A stretch of 64,000 nucleotides of DNA from Pseudomonas sp. SORT22 (GTDB lineage Bacteria > Pseudomonadota > Gammaproteobacteria > Pseudomonadales > Pseudomonadaceae). The notes beneath the pieces were generated by a model that was not told the origin of the DNA, searched no databases, and was given only the letters and a program-made list of their open reading frames with translations. The position numbers were made by a program, and so were the translations under genes. Numbering within the stretch: position 1 is the first letter of the stretch; every line of letters begins with the position of its first letter. Shown in pieces: positions 15,518 to 23,664 of this stretch. The stretch spans positions 3,720,501 to 3,784,500 of the forward strand of contig NZ_CP071007.1 in NCBI RefSeq assembly GCF_018417635.1, read 5' to 3'.

Positions 15518-15861
15518 GGGGGATTGCCTGGGTTGATGCGAAGGTGTGTGAAGGCTAGTGGCTGTTGGGTAGGAATCAAGGTTGTTGGCAGGGGGGCTGA
15601 CTCTGCGGCACTTCTTGTAGTGGCGGCTGGGCGTGGGGCGCCGTCATGCGTGCAGGGTTTCTTGATCGCTGGCCTGGGAACCGGCGGATAGCTGCTGCCC
15701 TCTTGGTTAGAGTGGCCGAGAAGCCACCTATCGTGAAGGGCTGTAATCGACCCAAAGGAGACGCTCGCCAACCACCGCTTTCGGCTAAAAAAGCAGTTAT
15801 CCATATTGCACAGTTTTGACGGCATCTCGCTGAATTTAAAAGCGCCAATTTGGTGGCGTTG
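15518..15861. other. Intergenic remnant, no supportable gene
   Basis: Several short open frames exist but none has a ribosome site or a recognisable domain. The stretch at 15739-15800 contains CGACCCAAAG, which resembles the decayed GGGTCGAAAG repeats seen at 23550, 37730 and 39191. I read this as degraded intergenic DNA at the edge of the MerR island. Confidence 0.4.
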
Positions 15862-15895
15862 AAAAATATAGGGCGGGGTTACCCACCGCCCTATA
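15862..15895 (-). terminator. Intrinsic terminator of the alpha/beta hydrolase
   Basis: On the minus strand TATAGGGCGG, loop, CCGCCCTATA followed by TTTTTC, starting a few bases past the hydrolase stop. Confidence 0.85.
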
Positions 15896-15900
15896 ATTGA

Positions 15901-16731
15901 TTAGCTCCTCACGAATGCGAGCAGATCGGCGTTAATCGTATCGGCATTGGTTGTAGGCATTCCGTGCGGGAAGCCCGGGTAGATTTTCAGCGTACTGTTT
16001 TGCAGAAGTTTGGCTGACAGAACACCGGCATTCTCATAAGGAACTATCTGGTCATCATCACCATGCATCACCAGGACAGGAATCTTGATGCTCTTCAAAT
16101 CTTCGGTGAAGTCGGTCTGAGAAAACGCCACGATCCCGTCATAGTGTGCCTTTGCACAGCCCATCATGCCTTGTCGCCACCAGTTCCAGATGGTTCCCTC
16201 GGACGGTTTTGAACCCGGGCGGTTATAGCCGTAAAAAGGCCCTGCTGGAACGTCGTAGTAGAACTGTGCACGATTCGCTTGTAGTTGTGCCTGCAAGTCG
16301 TCGAAAACTGATTTCGGCAGGCCACCAGGATTGCTCGGGGTCTGAACCATTAGCGGTGGCACAGCGCTGATGATGGCTGCTTTCGACACTCGGTCTTCGC
16401 CGTGGCGCGCGATGTAATGGATGACTTCACCTCCGCCGGTGGAATGACCGACATGGACAGCGCCTTGCACGCCGAGATGATTAACCACTGCCGCGACGTC
16501 ATCGGCATAGTGATCCATGTCGTGTCCATCCCAGACCTGGCTGGATCGCCCGTGACCACGTCGGTCGTGTGCTACAACCCGGAAACCGTTGGCCAGGAAA
16601 AAGAGCATTTGCGTGTCCCAATCGTCCGCGCTAAGCGGCCATCCGTGGTGGAAAAAGACTACCTGGGCATCGCGTGGCCCCCAGTCTTTGTAAAAGATTT
16701 CAACACCGTCCTGCGTAGTGACATACCCCAT
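15901..16731 (-). CDS. Alpha/beta hydrolase, non-haem chloroperoxidase type
   Basis: 276 residues from ATG 16731 (GGAGA ~10 bases upstream). Family features: FFHHGWPLSADDWDTQMLFF, VVAHDRRGHGRSSQVWDGHDMDHYADD, nucleophile elbow VGHSTGGGEV, acid in VMHGDDDQIVPYENA, and the final His in PGFPHGMPTT. These match cofactor-free haloperoxidases/esterases (Est/Cpo). Natural substrates are probably esters or lactones. It is divergent from the MerR gene; a MerR-type promoter at 16918-16948 reads toward it, so it belongs to that regulon. Base composition is lower in GC than the flanks. Confidence 0.88.
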   Translation of the reverse strand: MGYVTTQDGVEIFYKDWGPRDAQVVFFHHGWPLSADDWDTQMLFFLANGFRVVAHDRRGHGRSSQVWDGHDMDHYADDVAAVVNHLGVQGAVHVGHSTGGGEVIHYIARHGEDRVSKAAIISAVPPLMVQTPSNPGGLPKSVFDDLQAQLQANRAQFYYDVPAGPFYGYNRPGSKPSEGTIWNWWRQGMMGCAKAHYDGIVAFSQTDFTEDLKSIKIPVLVMHGDDDQIVPYENAGVLSAKLLQNSTLKIYPGFPHGMPTTNADTINADLLAFVRS

Positions 16732-16917
16732 GTTCGTATCTCCAGGATAAAGTGAAGGCCTAGACCGAATCGCGTTCGGAGCATGGCCTTGAATGAACAA
16801 AGTGCAGCCCATCCGATAGGCGGTTCAGAAGGCGCGATTGTGGATTTTTGCGCCTGCCCCATGACTTCCATAGCGGTTGAGCAACACGTTGTATTTGCGC
16901 TGCTTGGCCGCCCGATG

Positions 16918-16948
16918 ACTTTAGGTTTAAAGTCAACTTTAAGGTCAA
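16918..16948 (-). promoter_or_regulatory. MerR-type promoter, site A
   Basis: On the minus strand: -35 TTGACC (16948-16943), a 19-bp spacer holding CTTAAAGT-TG-ACTTTAAA, and -10 TAAAGT (16923-16918). The over-long 19-bp spacer with a dyad inside it is the hallmark of promoters activated by MerR proteins. It faces the hydrolase and lies ~20 bases ahead of the MerR gene, so it can also serve autoregulation. Confidence 0.8.
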
Positions 16949-16968
16949 TAGATTTTTCAGGGTGGGTT

Positions 16969-17448
16969 ATGAGAATAGGCGAACTGGCGAAAATCAGCGG
17001 ATTGGCGCCGTCACGCATCCGGTTTTACGAGGCAAGCGGCTTGATCAAATCCGTTGAGCGCAAGTCCAATGGCTACAGGGACTATGCGCCTGATACCGAG
17101 TGGGTTCTGGAGATCATCACCGGAGCGCAGGCGGCGGGGTTTTCATTGGAAGAAATCCGGCAATTGATGCCGATGAATGCCAGCGGCTGGCAGCACGAAG
17201 AGTTGCTCAGTGGGCTCAAGCAAAAGGTTGAGGAAATCGGTGTTCTACAGGAACGTTTAGCCCAAAACAAAGCGCAACTTCTGCTCGTCATCAAGGGCAT
17301 CGAGGGTAAGCCCGAAGGCATGGCGTGTGCGGACAATGCGCAAATGCTGATAAATCGTTTGCGTGAAGAAGGGGGTGGCCAAGCTTCCGGCAAGCGTGCG
17401 GTAACGTCTTCCACGAGAAAAAACGCCCGCCAGGCTTCCGGAGCCTGA
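16969..17448 (+). CDS. MerR-family regulator
   Basis: 159 residues from ATG 16969. The HTH is MRIGELAKISGLAPSRIRFYEASGLI followed by SNGYRDYAPDTEWVLEII, GFSLEEIRQLM, then a dimerisation coiled coil (about 85-120, KQKVEEIGVLQERLAQNKAQ). Only one Cys (MACADN) is present, so it is neither a SoxR-type Fe-S sensor nor a typical metal sensor; an organic ligand is likely. Four matching MerR promoters within 3.7 kb (sites A-D) suggest it activates the whole island. The basic tail (GKRAVTSSTRKNARQ) is overlapped by the next gene's terminator. Confidence 0.87.
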   Translation: MRIGELAKISGLAPSRIRFYEASGLIKSVERKSNGYRDYAPDTEWVLEIITGAQAAGFSLEEIRQLMPMNASGWQHEELLSGLKQKVEEIGVLQERLAQNKAQLLLVIKGIEGKPEGMACADNAQMLINRLREEGGGQASGKRAVTSSTRKNARQASGA

Positions 17449-17455
17449 CAGGCGT
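17418..17455 (-). terminator. Intrinsic terminator inside the MerR 3' end
   Basis: On the minus strand ACGCCTGTCAGGCT, loop, AGCCTGGCGGGCGT then TTTTTT. It ends the decarboxylase-family gene and overlaps the last codons of the convergent MerR gene. Confidence 0.85.
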
Positions 17456-17463
17456 AACAGGTT

Positions 17464-18468
17464 TCAGCGCTCGCCAACCAGAGTGGCAAGCGGTTTAGGC
17501 GCGTAGAGCGCACTCTGGAACTCAGGCACGTATTCGTACTTCATCATTTTCCCGAGTTTCAGGGCACGGAGGTAATTCGACAGGCTGCCGTCACCCAAGG
17601 TGAGGGTGGCCGAATCCGCATCGCGGCTGGAGCCGTGGCTGAGCTGGCGGGAAACAGCGTACCCATAGGCCAGTCGGCCCTGATGATCGAGGTTGGTGAA
17701 GCTGCTGGTGACGATATCGACATCATTCGAGAGGCCATTGAGCTTCTTCGCTTTGAAGGACACATCGACCTTGCCGGTCTGGCTGTCGGTGATGTCATAG
17801 ACCACCGATTGCGCACCTTCTTTGCGGTCAATCCCGGTCAGCCATTTCGGCAGGTTATAGCCGACGACACCACGAACCCGCGCAAGCTCTGTATTGACCG
17901 GCAGCTTGAGCACATAGCCCCAGAAATCGCCAGACATCGACTGGCCAATCAGCGTGAACGGCCCCAGATTCGATTTGCCGGGCTTGTTGGTGATGATCGA
18001 CACGGCCACTTCGTTATAGGCGTCGTTATCGCAATGTTCATAGGTGTACGCGGTGAATGCGATCAAACCCCGGCCCGGCCAGACTTGTAGGGGTTGCACG
18101 GTGGCCATTACTTCCGGAGGCATCAGGGCCCGCAGTGCGTCCAGATCGGCCGTATAGACCGCCGTAACGCGACTGTTCTGGTAATAAAAGTTCGGGGAGT
18201 ATGACTCGAAGCCAATGTCGACCTTGTGCTTTTCCAGTCCTTTGAACCAGCTCAAATCAACATCCGGCAGTTCTGCTGCAATCACCGACAGGGGCGGGTT
18301 CGAGCGATAACGGTCGTACAGGCCGCCCTTGACGACCGGCACTGTGTGGCCTGCGATATCGATTGTGTTGGTTTCAGTCGGGCTGAGCATTTCAGGCGTC
18401 CCCGCCAACACATGGTTGGCAATTGAGCTGAACAGCAATCCTGTTAATACGGCGCTTGCGAGTTTCAA
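17464..18468 (-). CDS. Exported acetoacetate-decarboxylase-family protein
   Basis: 334 residues. A signal peptide (MKLASAVLTGLLFSSIANHVLA-G) leads a domain with ADC features: PPLSVIAAELPDVDLSWFKG, VTAVYTADLDALRALMPPEV, IAFTAYTYEHCDNDAYNEVAVSI, and VRGVVGYNLPKWLTGI, where Lys of NLPK matches the Schiff-base lysine of acetoacetate decarboxylase. Export is unusual, since known ADC enzymes are cytoplasmic. It follows the exported DJ-1-like gene by 37 bases and shares its MerR promoter (site B). Substrate unknown; a beta-keto acid or aldol-type reaction is likely. Confidence 0.78.
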   Translation of the reverse strand: MKLASAVLTGLLFSSIANHVLAGTPEMLSPTETNTIDIAGHTVPVVKGGLYDRYRSNPPLSVIAAELPDVDLSWFKGLEKHKVDIGFESYSPNFYYQNSRVTAVYTADLDALRALMPPEVMATVQPLQVWPGRGLIAFTAYTYEHCDNDAYNEVAVSIITNKPGKSNLGPFTLIGQSMSGDFWGYVLKLPVNTELARVRGVVGYNLPKWLTGIDRKEGAQSVVYDITDSQTGKVDVSFKAKKLNGLSNDVDIVTSSFTNLDHQGRLAYGYAVSRQLSHGSSRDADSATLTLGDGSLSNYLRALKLGKMMKYEYVPEFQSALYAPKPLATLVGER

Positions 18469-18505
18469 TCGGTCTTTCTCCGGGTGGTGGGAACTACTTC
18501 AGGGT

Positions 18506-19309
18506 TCAGCGAGTTACGTTTTCGCCAGAGAGCACCGCCATCACGGCTTCAGCTACGGCTTTGGGCGATTGAGGGTTTTGGCCGGTGACAAGCCTTCCAT
18601 CCGTGATGGCAAATGACTTGAATGGCAGCCAGCCCTTGCGGTACCGCGCACCCTGGCTCACCAACTTGTCCTCAAGGAAGAAGGGAACCTGGCTTTTCAT
18701 GCCGGAGAAGAGTTCTTCGCGATCAGAGAAGCCGGTGATGTTCTTGCCCTTGATGATCAACTGGCCTTGTTCATCCTTCAGATCCAACAGACCCGCTACG
18801 CCATGGCAGACGGCCGAGACGATGCCACCTTGGTTGTAGATGGTTTCGGCGACACGCCGCAGGTCGGGATTATTGGGGAAGTCCCACATCACTCCATGGC
18901 CCCCGGTGAAGTAGATGACGCCGAACTGGGACGGATCAATATCGGCGATCGGCAGCGTGCTTTGCAGGCGAGCGCGAAAGGCCGGGGACTGCAAATGCTC
19001 ACGGGCGGCTTTGTCCATGTACAGCCAACCGAGGCTGCGCTCGTCCAGTGGCACCGCACCGCCTTTGGGACTGGCAAAAACTGTGCTGTAGCCAGCCGCC
19101 TCCACTACATCGGTGAAATGCGTCAGCTCAGTCAGCCACAACCCCGTGGTATCGGTTCGTGATGGATAGCTGGCGTGATTGGTCAGAATCACCAGAATTT
19201 GGCGATTCTTGGCAGTCATTGTGGAAGGGGCGGTGTCAGCATTTGCAAATGTCATGAAAGCGCTACCTATCAATACCAACGCATAAGAAACAAAGGTCTT
19301 GAGCATCAT
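18506..19309 (-). CDS. Exported DJ-1/PfpI (Hsp31/HchA-like) protein
   Basis: About 267 residues; start placed at ATG 19309 (TGGAA upstream), with 19327 as a weaker alternative. The signal peptide ends near FANA-DTAPS. The DJ-1 fold is clear: ILVILTNHASYP, GLWLTELTHFTDVVEAAGY (conserved Glu), ASPKGGAVPLD, IYFTGGHGVMWDFPNN, and nucleophile elbow SAVCHGVAGLLDL. This resembles HchA-type glyoxalase III/deglycase proteins, which detoxify methylglyoxal, but with export to the periplasm. First gene of a two-gene operon with the ADC-family gene under MerR site B. Confidence 0.84.
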   Translation of the reverse strand: MMLKTFVSYALVLIGSAFMTFANADTAPSTMTAKNRQILVILTNHASYPSRTDTTGLWLTELTHFTDVVEAAGYSTVFASPKGGAVPLDERSLGWLYMDKAAREHLQSPAFRARLQSTLPIADIDPSQFGVIYFTGGHGVMWDFPNNPDLRRVAETIYNQGGIVSAVCHGVAGLLDLKDEQGQLIIKGKNITGFSDREELFSGMKSQVPFFLEDKLVSQGARYRKGWLPFKSFAITDGRLVTGQNPQSPKAVAEAVMAVLSGENVTR

Positions 19310-19339
19310 CCGGGTTCCATCAATCAAGCAGGTCAGCGC

Positions 19340-19370
19340 ATGCTCACCTTAAACCTCGCTTTAAGGTCAA
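19340..19370 (-). promoter_or_regulatory. MerR-type promoter, site B
   Basis: Minus strand: -35 TTGACC (19370-19365), 19-bp spacer, -10 GAGCAT (19345-19340). The spacer region holds a perfect inverted repeat, ACCTTAAA (19346-19353) and TTTAAGGT (19360-19367). It drives the DJ-1/ADC operon. Confidence 0.75.
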
Positions 19371-19416
19371 TCCCCACTGCTGCAAATAATTTCCGCCGGC
19401 AGTTGCTCACTTCCGC

Positions 19417-19447
19417 TTGACCCTCAACCTGACTTTAACGCTAGCGT
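19417..19447 (+). promoter_or_regulatory. MerR-type promoter, site C
   Basis: Plus strand: -35 TTGACC (19417-19422), 19-bp spacer with a degenerate dyad (CTCAACCTGACTTTAA), -10 TAGCGT (19442-19447), 57 bases ahead of the saccharopine-dehydrogenase-like gene. Weakest of the four sites. Confidence 0.6.
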
Positions 19448-19504
19448 CTGGCACTGATTGGGCAAGGCAATAACGCACGTCATCAATACCGTCAGGAGCA
19501 ATGC

Positions 19505-20584
19505 ATGAGTCAGCAAGACAACCTGGATATGCAGTTCAAATGGATGATCTATGGCGCCAATGGCTACACCGGCGAGTTGATCGCTCGTGATGCTGTAAAG
19601 CGTGGACTTAAACCTGTGCTGGCGGGACGCAACCGTGACAAGGTCGAAGCCCTGGGTCGGGAGCTGGGCCTTGAAACCCGAGTGTTCGGACTGGACGATG
19701 AAGTGCGGTTGCTTGCTCAGATCAAAGGCCATGGCTTGGTTCTGCATTGCGCAGGGCCGTTTTCAGCGACCGCCACCCCTATGATGGAAGCCTGCTTGCG
19801 CGCCAATGCGCACTACCTGGACATCACCGGCGAAATTGCCGTATTCGAGCACGCCCAGTCCTTGAGTGAACGGGCGCGCGCGGCGGGTGTGGTCATTTGC
19901 CCCGGCGTCGGCTTTGATGTGGTGCCGACTGACTGTGTCGCCGCCGCATTGAAAAACGCACTGCCGGATGCAACGCATCTGGCGCTGGGGTTTGATTCGC
20001 GCTCGAGCTTTTCACCCGGCACTGCCAAAACTTCGATTGAAGGTATGGCGCAGGGCGGCAAGGTTCGTCGTGACGGCAAAATCGTCTCAGTACCGCTGGC
20101 GTATCGGGTACGGCGTATCGACTTTGGCGCCGGAGAGAAATTGGCCATGACCATTCCTTGGGGCGACGTTTCCACAGCTTGGCATACCACTGGTATTGCC
20201 AATATCGAAGTGTTTATTCCAGGCTCTGCGGGGATGATTCGCGGCGCCAGATTCGCCAATTTCATTCGTCCACTGTTGGGTTTGTCCTTCGTGCAGAGCC
20301 TGCTGAAGGCGCGCATCGGCAAGACAGTAGTCGGCCCGGATCAGGAAAAGCGTGCCGATCAAGGCACCTATGTATGGGGTGAGGCTAGAAACGCTCGCGG
20401 CGAATGCAGAGTCGCACGCGTGCACACCGCAAACGTCTACAGTCTGACGGTCGACGCAGCCTTGGCTGTGGTCGACTACCTGCTACAGATGCGCCCAGCT
20501 GGCGGCTCCTACACACCCGCTCGGTTGTTGGGCGCCCATATGGTGACGCGCTTGCCAGGGTCTGGCGCGTTGAACATCGACTGA
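19505..20584 (+). CDS. Saccharopine-dehydrogenase-like NAD(P)-binding protein
   Basis: 359 residues; AGGAG 6 bases upstream. An N-terminal Rossmann fold WMIYGANGYTGELIARDAV with AGRNRDKVEALGREL, then LVLHCAGPFSATATPMMEACL and HYLDITGEIAVFE, as in the saccharopine-dehydrogenase-like and trans-acting enoyl reductase group. Members reduce or oxidise varied substrates and true lysine metabolism is unlikely here. Clear GC drop relative to the flanks. It has its own MerR site (C), and is followed 73 bases later by the ene-reductase gene with site D. Confidence 0.82.
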   Translation: MSQQDNLDMQFKWMIYGANGYTGELIARDAVKRGLKPVLAGRNRDKVEALGRELGLETRVFGLDDEVRLLAQIKGHGLVLHCAGPFSATATPMMEACLRANAHYLDITGEIAVFEHAQSLSERARAAGVVICPGVGFDVVPTDCVAAALKNALPDATHLALGFDSRSSFSPGTAKTSIEGMAQGGKVRRDGKIVSVPLAYRVRRIDFGAGEKLAMTIPWGDVSTAWHTTGIANIEVFIPGSAGMIRGARFANFIRPLLGLSFVQSLLKARIGKTVVGPDQEKRADQGTYVWGEARNARGECRVARVHTANVYSLTVDAALAVVDYLLQMRPAGGSYTPARLLGAHMVTRLPGSGALNID

Positions 20585-20598
20585 CCTTGAAAAAGGTA

Positions 20599-20629
20599 TT
20601 GACCTTAAAGTTTACTTCAAGCTTAAGGT
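20599..20629 (+). promoter_or_regulatory. MerR-type promoter, site D
   Basis: Plus strand: -35 TTGACC (20599-20604), 19-bp spacer with CTTAAAGT-TT-ACTTCAAG (20604-20621), -10 TAAGGT (20624-20629), 28 bases before the ene-reductase start. Nearly identical in sequence to site A. Confidence 0.78.
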
Positions 20630-20657
20630 GGCCTCATCTCCAGTTGAGGACTGCTCG

Positions 20658-21914
20658 ATGAATGTGTTCAACACCCTGATGCTTCCCAACGGTTCGACCA
20701 TCAAGAACCGAATCGCCAAAGCCGCCATGGAAGAGAACATGGCGGATGCTGACCAGGCACCCTCCGAAGAACTCATGCGTCTCTATCAAGCATGGGCCGA
20801 CGGTGGTGCAGGCCTAATTATCACCGGCAACGTGATGGTCGACGGCCGCGCCATGACCGGGCCGGGTGGCGTGGTGTTGCAGGACGATCAGCAACTGGAC
20901 AAGTTCAAGCGCTGGGCGCGTATTGGGCGATCTAGCGGTGCGCAGTTCTGGTTGCAGATCAATCACCCAGGTCGGCAGATGCAGTCCAATCTTGGGCAAA
21001 AAACCTGGGCACCGTCAGCCGTGCCGCTGGAGCTGGGTAAAATGTCCAAGCGTTTTGCCACGCCTCACGCGATGACCGCTGGCGTGATCGAAGAAGTCAT
21101 TCAGCGCTTTGCGAACACCGCACGCCTGGGCGAACAAGCCGGATTCACCGGCGTGGAAATCCACGCTGCCCATGGCTATTTGTTGAGCCAGTTCCTTTCG
21201 CCGTTGACCAATCAAAGGACGGACGAGTGGGGTGGCTCTCTAGAAAACCGAGCACGCCTGTTGCTCGAAATCGTCAAGGCGGTCAGGGCTGTGGTTTCTG
21301 CGGATTTTGCAGTGGCGGTCAAACTCAACTCCGCCGATTTCCAGCGCGGAGGATTCACCGCCGATGACGCGAAAAAGGTAGTTGAGTTGCTCAACGACCT
21401 GGGCGTGGACATGGTGGAGTTGTCGGGAGGCAGCTACGAAGTACCCGCCATGCAGGGTGACGCGCGCGATGGTCGCACCCTCGCTCGCGAAGCTTATTTC
21501 CTTGAGTTCGCCCGTGATCTCCAAACGGTCGCCCAAATGCCGGTGATGGTTACCGGCGGTATACGTCGCCGCCCGGTGGCCGAAAGCGTCGTGCAGAGTG
21601 GTGTGGACATGGTGGGCATCGGAACGGCGTTAGCCATCGATCCGCACTTGCCTCGTGATTGGTTGCAGGGCAAAGAGAATGCCCCTCAATTGCCGCCGAT
21701 CACCTGGAAAAACAAAGCCATCGCATCCTTGGCGAACATGGCAGTAGTGAAGTTTCAATTACGCAAACTCAGCCGGGCTAAAAAGCCCGATCCGAGCGTT
21801 TCACCGTTGCGCGCGCTGATCCTGCAACAGCTCTTCATGGCCTTTCGCACTCGCCAGTATCGGAAATGGATTGAAACGTCTGCGCATTACAACGGCCTGG
21901 GAGACGCAAGATGA
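20658..21914 (+). CDS. NADH:flavin oxidoreductase, Old Yellow Enzyme family
   Basis: 418 residues from ATG 20658 (AGGA 9 bases upstream). A FMN TIM barrel: MNVFNTLMLPNGSTIKNRIAKAAM, GAGLIITGNVMVDGRAM, FWLQINHPGRQMQ, VEIHAAHGYLLSQFLSPLTNQRTDEWGGS (the conserved catalytic stretch), AVAVKLNSADFQRGGF, VMVTGGIRRRP, and VGIGTALAIDP for FMN phosphate. It reduces activated C=C bonds with NADH. The C-terminus carries an extra basic/helical tail of about 70 residues. It overlaps the aldehyde dehydrogenase by ATGA, so the two are translationally coupled. Confidence 0.88.
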   Translation: MNVFNTLMLPNGSTIKNRIAKAAMEENMADADQAPSEELMRLYQAWADGGAGLIITGNVMVDGRAMTGPGGVVLQDDQQLDKFKRWARIGRSSGAQFWLQINHPGRQMQSNLGQKTWAPSAVPLELGKMSKRFATPHAMTAGVIEEVIQRFANTARLGEQAGFTGVEIHAAHGYLLSQFLSPLTNQRTDEWGGSLENRARLLLEIVKAVRAVVSADFAVAVKLNSADFQRGGFTADDAKKVVELLNDLGVDMVELSGGSYEVPAMQGDARDGRTLAREAYFLEFARDLQTVAQMPVMVTGGIRRRPVAESVVQSGVDMVGIGTALAIDPHLPRDWLQGKENAPQLPPITWKNKAIASLANMAVVKFQLRKLSRAKKPDPSVSPLRALILQQLFMAFRTRQYRKWIETSAHYNGLGDAR

Positions 21915-23347
21915 CCGTCGCTGTAGAAGACTCCCCAGTTATCGACATCGCCAATACGCTCGACCAACAAAGAAGGGCATTTCTTAACGACGGGCCACCC
22001 GGCCTCAAACGACGCAGGACCAACCTGATCAAATTGCGCGCGGTGGTTCTCGCTCACAGGCGTGAAGTAGAGGATGCGATCAGTACTGATTTCGGCAATC
22101 GCTCCAGGCATGAAACCGACATCATGGAACTGCTTGGCGTGGTTCAGTCCATTGACTACTTGTTGCGACACCTGCGCCGTTTCATGAAGCCCGAACGTCG
22201 TCATGTCGCGGCGTTTCATCGCGCCGGCCGCGCCTATGTGGAGTACCAGCCTAAAGGTGTGATTGGAGTCATGGCGCCTTGGAACTACCCGTTCTCCCTA
22301 ACCTTCATCCCATTGGCAACTGCGCTCGCGGCTGGCAACCGGGTGATGATCAAACCCTCCGAGCTTACGCCACGCACCAGCGAATTGATTCAGCGCATGC
22401 TGGCGAGCTGCTTTTCTGCCGATGAGGTAGCAGTGGTACTGGGCGGCCCTGAGACAGGCGCCTATTTCAGCAGACTTCCGTTCGATCACCTGCTGTTCAC
22501 CGGCAGCACTCAGGTAGGTCGAATGGTAATGCGCGCCGCCAGTGACAATCTGGTACCGCTGACCCTTGAACTGGGCGGCAAGAGCCCCGTGGTCTTGGCG
22601 CCAGGCCATGCAGGGCGTAGCGCATTGGAAAGCATCGTCTTCGGCAAATTATCCAATGCTGGTCAGACCTGCGTTGCACCGGACTACGCCCTGGTTCATG
22701 AAGACGACCTGGGCGAGTTCATCACCCAATACCGCGACGCTGTTGCCCGTACTTATCCGCAAGGCCCAGCCAGTCCCGATTACACCTCGATCATCAGCGA
22801 CAGGCATTACATGCGGTTGCATACTCTCATCAAAGACGCGCGCGCAAAGGGAGCAGACGTGATCGAGGTAGGAGTGACCCCAGAGCGTGCGACAGAGCGA
22901 CCGCGGACATTGGCTCCGGTGTTGATCGTGGGAGCCGAAGACGATGCATTGGTCATGCAGGAAGAAATCTTCGGCCCACTGCTACCGGTTCGCACCTACC
23001 GCTCTCTCGACGAAGTAATTGACTACATCAACGCCAGGCCGCGTCCACTAGCGCTTTACTATTTCGGCAATATGGATGCCGACAGCGAGGCTGTGCTCAA
23101 GCGCACCACATCCGGGAATGTCGGCATCAACAACACTCTGCTGCACGTTGCTGTGGATGATCTACCATTCGGCGGCGTAGGGCCGAGCGGTATGGGGGCC
23201 TACCACGGTATCGAGGGTTTTCGCTCCATGAGCCATGCCAAGGGAGTATTCGTCCAGGGGCGCTGGAGCCTACCTAGCCTGCTTAGAGCACCTTTCGGCA
23301 AACTGGCTAAATTCGCCATAGCAATCACGCTTCGGGCGCGGCCATAA
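21911..23347 (+). CDS. Aldehyde dehydrogenase, coniferyl-aldehyde type
   Basis: 478 residues. Standard ALDH signatures: APWNYPFSLTFIPLATALAAGNRVMIKPSE, FTGSTQVGRMV, LELGGKSPVVL (catalytic Glu), NAGQTCVAPDY (catalytic Cys), EEIFGPLLPV, and GGVGPSGMGAYHG. The CVAPDY form and C-terminal membrane-like tail (SLLRAPFGKLAKFAIAITL) are shared with coniferyl aldehyde and fatty aldehyde dehydrogenases. It oxidises an aldehyde to the acid with NAD(P). Coupled to the ene-reductase, it suggests stepwise handling of an alpha,beta-unsaturated aldehyde. Confidence 0.88.
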   Translation: MTVAVEDSPVIDIANTLDQQRRAFLNDGPPGLKRRRTNLIKLRAVVLAHRREVEDAISTDFGNRSRHETDIMELLGVVQSIDYLLRHLRRFMKPERRHVAAFHRAGRAYVEYQPKGVIGVMAPWNYPFSLTFIPLATALAAGNRVMIKPSELTPRTSELIQRMLASCFSADEVAVVLGGPETGAYFSRLPFDHLLFTGSTQVGRMVMRAASDNLVPLTLELGGKSPVVLAPGHAGRSALESIVFGKLSNAGQTCVAPDYALVHEDDLGEFITQYRDAVARTYPQGPASPDYTSIISDRHYMRLHTLIKDARAKGADVIEVGVTPERATERPRTLAPVLIVGAEDDALVMQEEIFGPLLPVRTYRSLDEVIDYINARPRPLALYYFGNMDADSEAVLKRTTSGNVGINNTLLHVAVDDLPFGGVGPSGMGAYHGIEGFRSMSHAKGVFVQGRWSLPSLLRAPFGKLAKFAIAITLRARP

Positions 23348-23509
23348 CTCCGAGTCGAGCGGTAGAGGAAGTACACCAGCGCCAGGCTGTTTCAGTCCGT
23401 TGGCAGACAAACCCCTCGACGAGGCATCTGGGGCATCGTGGGCAACAACACGCCACTTTGCTTCATTCGTGATCAGACGAAGCACACTTTTGGCTGATTT
23501 TTGCCTGTC

Positions 23510-23640
23510 ACGAAGGGCCGCTTCTGGCCGATTGCTGCCCTGCACGAAGGGCCGCTATGGGTCGAAAGCAGCCGATCACGACTAATCGCTGACGCCCCAA
23601 AGCGGCCGGTGGCGAACTGTAGAAATTGTAAAGGGCCAAA
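23510..23640. repeat. Pseudomonas intergenic repeat remnant, copy 1
   Basis: Contains GGCCGCTATGGGTCGAAAG (23550-23568), identical to 37730-37748 and 17/19 to 39191-39209, flanked by similar degenerate stretches (GAAGGGCCGCTTCTGGCCGA). It looks like non-coding repeat DNA that recurs in this window. The remaining interval 23348-23509 shows nothing recognisable. Confidence 0.5.
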
Positions 23641-23664
23641 TGCCCTCATTCAGAATCCCAGCTT

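Noticed and set aside
15514..15848. Short minus-strand frames between DUF3616 and the hydrolase
   Set aside because: No ribosome site, no domain, overlapping frames of equal quality; treated as non-coding.
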